NCBI RefSeq assembly: GCF_964340395.1
Contig: NC_135569.1
Location: 14,195,519 to 14,259,518 of the forward strand
Origin: Glandiceps talaboti
Lineage: Eukaryota > Hemichordata > Enteropneusta > Spengelidae
DNA: 64,000 bases
Direction of reading: 5' to 3'
The position numbers and the translations under genes are program-made. Under the pieces are notes generated by a model. That model was not told the DNA's origin. It was given only the letters and a program-made list of their open reading frames with translations, and did not search any database. Each line of letters starts with the position of its first letter. The stretch's first letter is position 1. This document shows, piece by piece, positions 26,650 to 36,135 of the stretch.

Positions 26650-29600
26650 GGTAGATCACGTCATGTTTTGTTTTGTTTCAGGTATATCAGCACGCGGACA
26701 TTGAAAACAAAGGTGCGCAAGTTATCCAGCATTATGAAAAAAGTTAGTTCAGCATTGGTTAATGGTAAAGTCTTTGCCAAGCTTTTACTACTGCAACATG
26801 AGAGAGATCCATACACAATACTGTGTGATATGGTGGCGAAATCCCACCTGGAAGAGAAAATGGAACACTGGAAAAAGATGCACTACGGTGTTACCTATAT
26901 GGATGATGTGCCATACAGCGGGGATGTCAAATTGACGAATGGCAGTGTTGTACATACTGAAGTAAGGAAGCCATTTGTATTGAATACAGGTGTTGCCAGC
27001 CGGAAGTTCTACGCACGGCAAGACAACCATTGGACGACATACATTGAGCGAGAAGATATGGAGCGACAACATCAGGAAGATCAAAGGGGGGTGATGATAT
27101 TCAGCTCGGAAATATCCAAAGAACGCATGTCTCTTGCTGAGTTGCCGTTCCGAATCCCAAAGGTATTAGTTGTTACATTTTGGTCATCATTTTAGTAAAT
27201 ACATAATTAACAATTTGAGCGCATTTTATGCAGGCATAAACAAATAAAAGAAATACAGCACATATTTAAAACAGTTGATATAGACGATTTAATTATATTT
27301 GACTGCTGGTCGGAGTCGTGATGCACCATTGAATGGTTGGAGTGGCTGGTTTGGAATCTGCAGGTTGCAGGTTCGAGCCCCATTGATGCCGTTTGTTTTC
27401 GAGTGGCTAAAGTCCTTATGCAAGATTTGAACCATGACTGTGCCTTAGTCAACGCTTCTGTTTAATTTGAGACCTGGTAGGATAGAGGTTACAATGTGAA
27501 TGCTTTAATTCTATGCGCTTATAAAGGCTGCAATGGATTGTATGCTCCTCAGGGAGTTGAGGAAGTATAAAGGGGCGTTGTGCAGCTATATCCGAGCCAG
27601 TGGTAATAATTGTAAAGCGCTTTGAGCATCCAGACTGGGTGGGAAAGCGCTATATAAGAACCAACATTATTATTATTATTATGATTATTATAAAGTAGAA
27701 CGTATTCAAATAAAGTGTCCACGGTAAAATAAAATCATGAAAAGTTAAAGATTGGGTATAACCTTTAATTCAAATGTAACATCTTCATAGTTTTGATATC
27801 AGTGCAGACATTCGACTCTAACCTACATGTGTGTAGATTTATTCCGCCCTCATCGGCCTACTCTACTGTGCAAGGGGTTGACCGATGTGTAAGGGTGTCC
27901 CATCCTGGCATACAGTAAAGACTGTGGCCGAAGAAATGCATCCATTAGTTTTTACCTTCCATAAGGAATATCTTAATATAGCGATGAAGTCTACGTGTCT
28001 GTGTGTGTGTGTGTGTCTGTATCACCATTTCCGAAAAAAAACGGCTGCATCAATTCAAACAAAATTTCATAGACATGTTCTGTAGGGTAATGGCCAGAAC
28101 TGATTAGGTTTTGATAATAACCCGATGAATAGTATTGACCAATTTAAGTAATTAATCGATCGAACGAGTATAAAGTTGGCGTCAGATTCAGATTCATATT
28201 CAGGTAGCGTTATCTTATGAACGTTATATTGAGCGTCAGATTGCCTCAGATCGGAAGACACCCGACAAACTCAAACCTGAAATAATACCATTACGACTAC
28301 AGGGAAGGATTCTGCTTCACTGCCGTTGAGTGTATTCGGATCTAAGGCTACCTGATGCTCAATATGACGCTACCTGAATCTGAATCTGACGCCAACTTTA
28401 TACTCGTGCTCTACATAGCTCTATACTGAGAAAGACTGTTTTCAGGGGCTTCGTATGTGCCGACCTTATTTTGTATTTCCCTTTGATCTGCACCCTGCAT
28501 TGGCTAGACAAACACGAGAAAATAAGAAGACCGAGGCAGGGTATTTAACTTGATTCAAACTTCCAAGAAATTTTTTTCTTGACCTTAAAATAGGTTTATA
28601 ATGAGCGTGGAGTTCACAAACAGGTGAAATATTTACCATCGTTTCAATTTCGTCAAATATGGAATTATTGCACTAATGTGCAGTTGAATAAAGAGAAATC
28701 ATGTCTTTTTAGATTTTTGATTAGAAGTTTAGGAAGTATTATATTGACCTCGAACCGTCTCCTTTTTGCCGCGTTCTTTTCCAATTTCTCTCGCTAACAA
28801 ACTACCGCTGTTTGTTGCAAGGCTTGTACATAATCATTTATCTAGCTCTGTATCTCAGGATATAAATACACTCTCACATATTTATCAAGTGTAATAATCT
28901 ATAATTTATACCCAAATGTGTGTGGTCAAAATATGGAAAAGCCTCGCCTAGCCTACGAAGAAAATTTAGCGACAATGTATCAATAATGGTGACCTATACA
29001 TTGACCTCTATATAATAAGTGTACAGTGAGGGCGCGCCAGCAACAAAATCTTAGTAGTGATTAATATAAAGGAATGTGTAAACTTGTGGTGGGACAGAAG
29101 GAAGTTCAACATGCACATGCCATATCACGGGTATATAGAGGATCATGAAAGCCGAGTGAAGTCAAGGATGGCAAGCTTTCCTGTGCTGAGAATAGGAGGC
29201 GTGGTGGGCAATTCAACACTGGACCGCTCCAACAGGTGACACCTTGCACAAAGAAAACGATCCGGTGAGTCTGTTCCATGTCTCTCTACAAGTCACAAAT
29301 AGTAATCGTTATTTAAGATATTTTACTATACACAAACTTAACCGTAGTACAAGATTATCTCTGTTATTGCTACTTGCTGGGGACATAAACCCACACCCAG
29401 GACCCAAGTCTTATAAATTGAAATATCCATGCCAAATATGCAAATCCGCTGCCAGATGGGGACAAGAATGCATCCAGTGTGAACAATGTGACAACTGGTT
29501 TCATAAATACTGTCTCAGTATGAATGATGAAGTGTTCAACACCCTTACTGCACACCCATCCTATACTTGGCTCTGCTGTGACTGTGGCCTACCGAACTTT

Positions 29601-32600
29601 CACTCTTCATACTTCATTGATATGTGTGATATAGAAACCATGAATAGCTTTGATACATTATCTGACATCAGTGAAGATGATACCATTGACAGTCTACCAT
29701 CAGATCTAAGCAATATAAACCCAATCAAGACATCTAGCCCAACTAATAGAACCACAACTACAAAGACGACCAAAGTAAATAAACCAAAGCCTCGTAAGGC
29801 AAAATCCAAAATACATCCCCTCAAAATCATCAATGTAAATTGCCAGAGTGTACGCGCAAAACTTGCTGGTTTTCAGTACCTCCTACAGGAAGAAGACCCA
29901 GATATAGTTGTTGGAACTGAATCTTGGCTTCATAGTGACATTAATAGTGGTGAAATCTTTCCTGCAAACTTCAATGTATTCCGCAAAGACAGGACAATAA
30001 ATAATGATTACCATGGAGGAGTATTTGTTGCAGTTAAAAATAATCTCATTGCCCAAGACGAACATCACCTCGATCAAGTTGACTGTGAAATGAAATGGAT
30101 TAGCATCCATGTAAACGGTATTGCACCAATGTTCATGGGCGCTTTCTATCGCTCACAGAAGACAGGTCCTGAGTATGTACGTCTTCTAGAAAACTCATTA
30201 GAAGTCATACCAAAAAATGCATCAGTCTGGATACTAGGAGACTTCAACTTACCAGATGTTGATTGGCACTCAAATTCATTCAAACCCTGTGGTAGATACC
30301 CTGGACCCAGCAAAGCTATGATCGACATCACCATGAACAATAATTTGCAACAGATGGTATTAGAACCAACCAGAGAAAATAGTATCTTAGACCTGTGTTT
30401 TACCAACAACCCCACTTTTGTAAACAGCATCCAGATAAAGCCTGGCATAAGTGACCATGACATTGTTGTCTTACATGCTTCTATCAAGCCAAAAATTGTC
30501 AAGTTACCAAAACGGAAAGTGTACCTATATCTTAAAGCCGACTTTAACAAGATGTCAAATGAACTCGATGCTCTTAACAGTAGCCTTACTGAAGACATAG
30601 TAAACCAGTTGAATATAGACGAACTCTGGAACCAGTTCTCAGATAAAATTCAGACAGCAATGAATGACAATATACCTTCAAAAATAACTTCATCTAAACC
30701 AAACGTACCATGGATAAATTCTACTCTTAAAAGAAATATCAGGAAAAAACGCAAACTATATGACAAAGCAAGAAAGACCGGAAACTTTATATTATGGGAC
30801 AAATTCAAAGAACTAAGAAGACGAAACGACAAACAGATGAGAAAACTGCGACAAGAACACATAAATACCATTGGTCAAAGCCTCCAGACAGATAACACCA
30901 AACCATTCTGGAACTACATCAAAGCGCTCCGCAGAGATGTCATTGGTGTCTCGCCACTGTCCAGCATGGGCCGCATAGCATCTAGCGCAAAGGAAAAGGC
31001 TGAAATCCTAAATAATCAGTTTTGCTCCGTCTTCACAAATGAAGATCTTACCTGCATCCCAAACTTAGGCATTAGCAAGATCCCAAAAATGCCAGACATC
31101 ACAATCACAACTATAGGAATAGAAAAATTGCTCAAAAATCTGAAAGTAAACAAAGCATCAGGACCGGACAACATACCCGCAAGAATACTCAAAGAATGCG
31201 CCACAAGTATTGCACCCATATTACAAAAAATCTACCAGAAATCAATATCAACAGGAACCCTACCAAAAGACTGGTTAAATGCAAATGTTTCACCAATCCA
31301 CAAGAAAGGGGAGAGATCTCTTCCAAGTAACTATAGACCGGTATCACTCACTAGTATCGCTTGTAAACAACTGGAACATATTATACATAGCAACATAATG
31401 AACCATTTCGAAAAGTACTCCATACTCTGCGATAGACAACACGGATTCAGAAGTGGACGTTCATGTGAAACACAACTCACAGGCTTGATTGATGACCTTG
31501 CAAAAATCTTAGACCAGCGTGGGCAAGTAGACCTGTGTATAATGGATTTTAGCAAAGCCTTCGATATGGTCCCCCACCAACGACTACTTGCTAAAGTTGA
31601 CCATTTTGGAGTAAGAACCAGTACCAAGCTATGGATAGAAAACTTCCTCGCCAAACGTCATCAAAGAGTAGTCATCGACGGACAGTCTTCATCTCATACA
31701 GCAGTCATCTCCGGTGTTCCCCAGGGGACCGTGCTTGGCCCTCTACTGTTCCTCACATACATTAACGACTTACCTGATTATGTTAATTCACATGTAAGAC
31801 TGTTTGCAGATGACCTCATTGTGTACAGAGAAATCAATACTCCAGCTGATACTGAAATACTACAAAATGATATAAACTCCCTATGCAACTGGGAAAAAAG
31901 ATGGCAAATGAAGTTCAACACATCAAAATGTTTCATTATGCACGTAACACACAAGAAAAAGTTCACTCCATACCAGTATCACATGAACAATAACATCCTT
32001 CAGAAAGTAGAACATCATCCATACCTAGGAATACAACTATCAAGCAACCTTTCATGGGCCCAGCACATTCACCAAACCACAAACAAAGCAAACAGCATAC
32101 TTGGTTTACTCAAAAGGAACCTTTGGAACTGCTCCAGGAACACAAAGGAAATAGCCTACAAAACACTAGTTCGACCCAGACTTGAGTACTGTAGTACAAT
32201 CTGGGATCCACACCAGAAAACTCATCAGGAACAACTTGAAAAAGTACAAAGGAGAGCAGCCAGATTCGTTACCAATGACTACAGACGCACAACAAGCATC
32301 ACAGCCATACTAAAAACTCTAGACTGGGAATCACTACAGAATAGAAGAACTAAGTCAAGACTCGTCACAATTTTCAAAGAAACACACGGAATCACCCCTA
32401 CAAATATAAAACACCTTCATCAAGAAAACCAAACCAAACACAACACCCGTCAAACACAGAAGTTAAACTACAATACCATTCGCTCCAATAAAGATTGTTA
32501 TCACTATTCACTATACCCACGTACTATACCTCTATGGAACTCATTACCACCAAGTACAAAAGCAGCAAAAGATGTGGCAGTTTTTAAATCACTAGTCAAT

Positions 32601-33179
32601 CTCAATGTGGAATAAAGGAAAAATTGAAAGTGTGATGCATGACGAACTGTACGTGTATAGCCACATCTGGCGTTTTGTACAGTAATGGACAAGACAAGAC
32701 AAGAACAACATTTTTGACAACTAACTTTCATTGGGACTTGACAAATTACAGATATAGAGCTAAATTTCTTGCATAAATCATGAAATTCCTAACGAAGGCA
32801 TTCAGTTTAAATCTGGTTACTAATGGGGAGGCTGATGTCGGGTAAGAATATGTACACCCGGAGAAGGGGACGAGGCTGACCGAGTGCAACCGGTCTATGT
32901 TATCTCCTGTCCCCCCCCCCTATGTTTTTTTTTAAGATTAAAATTACAACTTCTTAAAACTTCTAAACTCCTACTATTTTTTACATATTAATTTTTACGT
33001 TTATTACAGGGCTCAAAAAAATGGAAAAAGAAAAAGTCTTCGGGTAAGAAATGAATACATCATTTTACAGTCATTTTATATGATACAGTGTAGAGCTTAT
33101 GAAATCTAGAGATTTCAACAACAAAAAATTACTATTATGATTTAGAGAGCTAGGAAGTAAAAACATTGGACTGACATGA

Positions 33180-33248
<69 letters not shown>

Positions 33249-33539
33249 ATCACAGTGTATCACAAGCTGTTCGAGTTCATTGCAGAGAGGGTGGATGTCA
33301 CAAAATGGAAGTTTCTGGCACGGAGACTAGGTCTTGAAGAGTACCAGATAGAGAGAGTTGCGTCTGCTGGTGACATTACACAACAGATAAAGGAAATGTT
33401 GCTATTCTGGGAAGTTAATATATGTAAACAAGAAGAACTGGTCATACATGAAATCGTGAAGGCTCTCAATGATGAGGAATTGGTGAAATTGGCTGAAGAC
33501 GTTGAAGAAATAAGACAGTTTCATTTAACACATGTGTAA
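19851..33539 (+). CDS. PIDD1-like LRR-ZU5-UPA-Death domain protein (9 coding exons)
   Basis: Exons: 19851-20887, 22372-22869, 23942-23994, 24649-24933, 25332-25511, 25812-26131, 26682-27162, 33010-33043 and 33256-33539. All introns are GT-AG and phases agree at each junction. The ATG directly follows an acceptor (CTACAG|ATG), which suggests a 5'UTR intron. The product is about 1056 residues: 16-18 leucine-rich repeats (exons 1-2), two ZU5-like segments (exons 4-6; GCTFTVDKTAITIDVPPNA is typical), a UPA-like region (exon 7), a short Lys-rich linker (exon 8) and a C-terminal Death domain (exon 9; FIAERVDVTKWKFLARRLGL). This order is that of PIDD1, the scaffold that recruits RAIDD/caspase-2 or RIP1/NEMO; human PIDD1 has far fewer LRRs. 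A frameshift near 20770 breaks exon 1. The HFS autoproteolysis triplets of PIDD1 are not seen. Exon 4 may instead start 6 nt later. Confidence 0.8.
20752..20785 (+). other. Frameshift inside the LRR exon of the PIDD-like gene
   Basis: The first frame runs ...CGMDEIPND and stops at TGA 20775-20777. The next frame opens at ILDMKGNHFTSIPAE. About half an LRR seems to be missing between the two. Only the second frame gives the phase 1 donor (GATTG|GTAAG at 20888) needed to join exon 2. Summed exon length is off by one base from a multiple of three, as expected for one frameshift. It may be a real lesion, an allele or a sequence error. Confidence 0.75.
26481..26650 (+). repeat. (GACA)n/(GGCA)n microsatellite
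   Basis: GACA, GACG and GGCA blocks in the intron before the UPA exon of the PIDD-like gene. The array ends about 30 bp before the acceptor at 26681. Confidence 0.95.
27300..27692 (+). mobile_element. tRNA-derived SINE with LINE-like tail
   Basis: The A box TGGTTGGAGTGG (27334-27345) and a perfect B box GGTTCGAGCCC (27370-27380) give a tRNA-like pol III head. The body follows (27470-27600). The 3' end has AAAGCGCTTTGAG and GAAAGCGCTATATAAG followed by (ATT)n, a tail type shared by many SINEs and their L2/CR1-type partner LINEs. It is inserted in the long intron of the PIDD-like gene, sense orientation. The exact ends were not fixed by target-site duplications. Confidence 0.85.
28164..28407. 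mobile_element. Fold-back (inverted-repeat) element, MITE-like
   Basis: The left arm 28164-28261 and the right arm 28330-28407 are near-perfect reverse complements. Both outer ends read ACGAGTATAAAGTTGGCGTC. The left arm carries a small extra segment around 28211-28223. The central loop is about 65 bp. There is no coding capacity. This is consistent with a non-autonomous DNA transposon or a palindrome that would give a long hairpin in the pre-mRNA. No clear target-site duplication was seen. Confidence 0.65.
29020..32705 (+). mobile_element. Non-LTR retrotransposon (Jockey/CR1/L2-type) with intact ORF
   Basis: The element sits inside the 5.8-kb intron of the PIDD-like gene (27163-33009), in the same orientation. 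It holds one uninterrupted ORF (29244-32615) with PHD finger, endonuclease and reverse transcriptase, and a short 3' UTR ending in an ACAAG-type repeat at about 32684-32703. The 5' end is only approximate. No second full ORF is seen upstream, only a 60-codon frame at 29057-29239. The intact reading frame suggests a recent insertion. Confidence 0.85.
29244..32615 (+). CDS. LINE ORF2-type protein: PHD finger, AP-like endonuclease, reverse transcriptase
   Basis: 1123 codons without interruption. GDINPHPGP at residues 46-54 is a 2A-like motif. A C4HC3 PHD-type zinc finger lies at about 63-115 (Cys 63, 66, 79, 82, His 87, Cys 90 among the ligands). The endonuclease begins near residue 193 (INVNCQS) and has TESWL, LGDFNLPDVDW and ISDHDIV blocks. 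The RT has NKASGPDNIPA, SNYRPVSLTS, QHGFRSGRSC, MDFSKAFDMVPH, SGVPQGTVLGPL (about 823) and FADD (854-857). The C-terminal part is of the CR1/L2 kind (LEYCSTIWDP, PLWNSLP). There is no RNase H or GIY-YIG domain. The frame is open from 29196, but its first ATG comes only after the PHD finger (near residue 93), so a non-AUG start, an upstream fusion or splicing would be needed for the full protein. Confidence 0.85.
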   Translation: MHKENDPVSLFHVSLQVTNSNRYLRYFTIHKLNRSTRLSLLLLLAGDINPHPGPKSYKLKYPCQICKSAARWGQECIQCEQCDNWFHKYCLSMNDEVFNTLTAHPSYTWLCCDCGLPNFHSSYFIDMCDIETMNSFDTLSDISEDDTIDSLPSDLSNINPIKTSSPTNRTTTTKTTKVNKPKPRKAKSKIHPLKIINVNCQSVRAKLAGFQYLLQEEDPDIVVGTESWLHSDINSGEIFPANFNVFRKDRTINNDYHGGVFVAVKNNLIAQDEHHLDQVDCEMKWISIHVNGIAPMFMGAFYRSQKTGPEYVRLLENSLEVIPKNASVWILGDFNLPDVDWHSNSFKPCGRYPGPSKAMIDITMNNNLQQMVLEPTRENSILDLCFTNNPTFVNSIQIKPGISDHDIVVLHASIKPKIVKLPKRKVYLYLKADFNKMSNELDALNSSLTEDIVNQLNIDELWNQFSDKIQTAMNDNIPSKITSSKPNVPWINSTLKRNIRKKRKLYDKARKTGNFILWDKFKELRRRNDKQMRKLRQEHINTIGQSLQTDNTKPFWNYIKALRRDVIGVSPLSSMGRIASSAKEKAEILNNQFCSVFTNEDLTCIPNLGISKIPKMPDITITTIGIEKLLKNLKVNKASGPDNIPARILKECATSIAPILQKIYQKSISTGTLPKDWLNANVSPIHKKGERSLPSNYRPVSLTSIACKQLEHIIHSNIMNHFEKYSILCDRQHGFRSGRSCETQLTGLIDDLAKILDQRGQVDLCIMDFSKAFDMVPHQRLLAKVDHFGVRTSTKLWIENFLAKRHQRVVIDGQSSSHTAVISGVPQGTVLGPLLFLTYINDLPDYVNSHVRLFADDLIVYREINTPADTEILQNDINSLCNWEKRWQMKFNTSKCFIMHVTHKKKFTPYQYHMNNNILQKVEHHPYLGIQLSSNLSWAQHIHQTTNKANSILGLLKRNLWNCSRNTKEIAYKTLVRPRLEYCSTIWDPHQKTHQEQLEKVQRRAARFVTNDYRRTTSITAILKTLDWESLQNRRTKSRLVTIFKETHGITPTNIKHLHQENQTKHNTRQTQKLNYNTIRSNKDCYHYSLYPRTIPLWNSLPPSTKAAKDVAVFKSLVNLNVE
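33182..33246 (+). repeat. (CT)n acting as polypyrimidine tract of the Death-domain exon
   Basis: About 33 CT units end 9 bp before the CACAG| acceptor of the last exon (33256). Position and composition make it the polypyrimidine tract of this intron, so its length may affect splicing of the Death domain. Confidence 0.85.
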
Positions 33540-33802
33540 CAATTACATTAACTGGAGGATTCTGTCATTATAGAAGGGCTTAGACCAATGATATTGAAGC
33601 TACAAAACTGTATTGCATTCAATATCACAAGATGGTCGAGTGACGCACACAACTAAGAGATGGAACGAGGTATTGTATAAATAAGTCGACAGAGAACATA
33701 TCATATCAATTGAGAATACTGTATTGGGACCATGAAATAATATTACATAAAATGAAACGGAACTTACAATAAGTCCATGATACACTCCTAAGTTTTGTAC
33801 AA

Positions 33803-33808
33803 AATAAA
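33803..33808 (+). terminator. Putative poly(A) signal of the PIDD-like gene
   Basis: AATAAA lies about 265 nt after the stop codon. It is followed by a (CTA)n run at about 33848-33872. Confidence 0.35.
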
Positions 33809-35524
33809 GAACAGAGCTTATATACATAATTATGGTGATGACTTGTGCTACTACTACTACTACTACTACTACTAATTATTACCAAGTTATAGTCCACGTG
33901 ACAGCAAATAGTCGTAGACGCAAAACGTGAACTCACCCGTTCGGTACCAAGTACAGTTAGTGTCCATAATCCAATTCACCATTGGCAAATTAAGACTAGC
34001 TTTTGGAATTAAAATGTATGTACATGACATGTACTCTACAGAAACACTTCAAAGAGTCAATGGTAAACATGACTGCTCGCCATGGGAATATGCAAATGGT
34101 TTAGCCCAAATTACAAGTCTTTGAATGTAAAGCCTGTTTCATGTTAGTGTTTACTGCTATGTCTGGTATAATCACGACGAAACAAATGAGGAACGCTGAA
34201 TGAGTTCTGTTTTTGTGAAATTTTGTCTAAAATGAACTTAAATATAGTGCCACCTTGCAAACATCAAATGCAGACATCAGAAAATTAGCGCCCACGTGTC
34301 TGCCTTTAGTTGCAGTACATTGAAATGGTTTATGTCATTGGGACAAAATGTTCCAAGAAATTGTGATCATTTTATATTAAATTGTTGAATGCACTTTATT
34401 AGTTTCTACGTGATTATATGAAAATAGGACTGCTGGTGAACACTAACATGAACATTTAAAGTAAGTAAAGGGCTACATGCGCTTCTTGATAGTTGCTTCA
34501 AAATATAAGAAGCTAACATTACCGTTCACAATTGGGCCGATGTAACAACAAGAGACATGCATGGCAGGACAATATACCGAATCTTCTCCAACGTCTTCAA
34601 ACAATTAATATGTTTCTGATGTTTTGTTACATGGTCAAAGTTATGTAGAAAGTACAGTATATATGCAACATAGATATCATTATAATTTCCTATGTACATC
34701 TGCTCAATGTTTATAGGTGTTCGTCGCCTGTGTGGACTTCCTGACTATTGTCAAAGTTAATAAATAAATTATTAAAATAAGTGAGCACGTTTTTCATTTC
34801 CCAACTTTGAGTATGTCTCTTATTGGAAGTGTCATTTAAAAAGTGTGCAATATGTATTATTAATGGTAATTGTATTTTGTACAGACTGAATTTAATAATG
34901 TTACACTCACGTGCACAGACGTGGTTTATTTAGTGGAATTGAATCATTGTGTTCGCTCTCTGTGATAACACCAACTACTGCATGGCTTGAAAATGTTGTA
35001 TCTGGTAACACTGAATATATATCACTTATGTTGCAGTTACAGTCACGCAATTACTGCAGACTCACTGAGCGATATTTTCAATAGAAATAGACTGTTGACT
35101 TAATTATAAGGGTGGTGCATAGACTGTACTTTCCAAACAACTATGATCTCGGTTGTAAAACCAGCGAAACAAGTACCATGCTCCCAAATGACCCATGGTG
35201 ATGAAATAAAAACAGCAACGCGGCGTATTACTTCAAATGCTTTATTATTACTTGGCCTTAAGTAAGACTTGTTCAAAGTCTATACATGAAAGTGAGAAAT
35301 AACATATCAAGTGAGGATACATGTTAGCGTTTACCATTTTTTATAATTAGTTATAAAAAGTTACTCTTTACCAAAATAAATCATGTCAACCTGATATATG
35401 TAAATCTTTAGCAAATCAAGACATTGCCACACTCTGTTTAAAAAAGGCATGCAGTTAAAGGGACATGAACATGACGAGAATTTAACGTGTTCTTCTTATT
35501 TAATCAGTGAGATATGGCACATAC

Positions 35525-35640
35525 CTAAATCGGCACAATGATATAATAACTTCCTGAACTCCCTGGGGCACGTCAAATCTAAGATTAAAGCATTCACATA
35601 GCAACTATTATCCAACCAGGTTCCCTATAAGATATTGAAA
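35525..35640 (-). mobile_element. SINE-like body relic in duplicon B
   Basis: Orthologous copy of the relic at 8796-8908, inverted, with CTTCCTGAACTCCCTGGGGC and AACCAGGTTCCC as landmarks. Confidence 0.5.
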
Positions 35641-35964
35641 ATGTGCAAAAGCACAAACATATTGTATGCTATATTGGAATTCCTAGGCATATATCAATAT
35701 ACAACAATCTTAGTGGGTTTGTATATTAGTGATTAATTTTAGAGAAAAACAGTTGTCACATGTCCTCCAAATATGTTGTTGCCAAATGCATCATGAAACA
35801 TTTGAAATAATACTTTTTTATAAGGCGTCATCATTAAATTCTTTGTTTGCGGTATGTGTACGAGTACGTTTGTCGGTAGATGTAGAAAAAACAATATCAT
35901 TTCAAAATTTCCGGGGAGGGCCGTATTCAATATTATTGTAAATGTAAAGACCGTTCAAATAATA

Positions 35965-36051
35965 TAACTATATATATATATAGTTTTGGTAGTACTGGAA
36001 CTCTTTCTTGGTTGTAACTCGGAGTTTCACGCATAGTGCGATCGTCAGACA

Positions 36052-36134
<83 letters not shown>

Positions 36135-36135
36135 C
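35965..36135 (-). ncRNA. Hammerhead-ribozyme-like motif, copy B
   Basis: On the minus strand, CTGACGA (36042-36048) is followed by a CGCA/TGCG stem II with loop CTA, then GAAAC. Stem III is ACT/AGT with loop CCG and predicted cleavage after GUU. Stem I starts TTGT/ACAA and can extend through (TA)n at 36054-36131 and 35969-35981. The core position that is C here (T in the usual motif) is the variable one. The first stem II pair would be U-U, so activity is uncertain. Confidence 0.5.
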
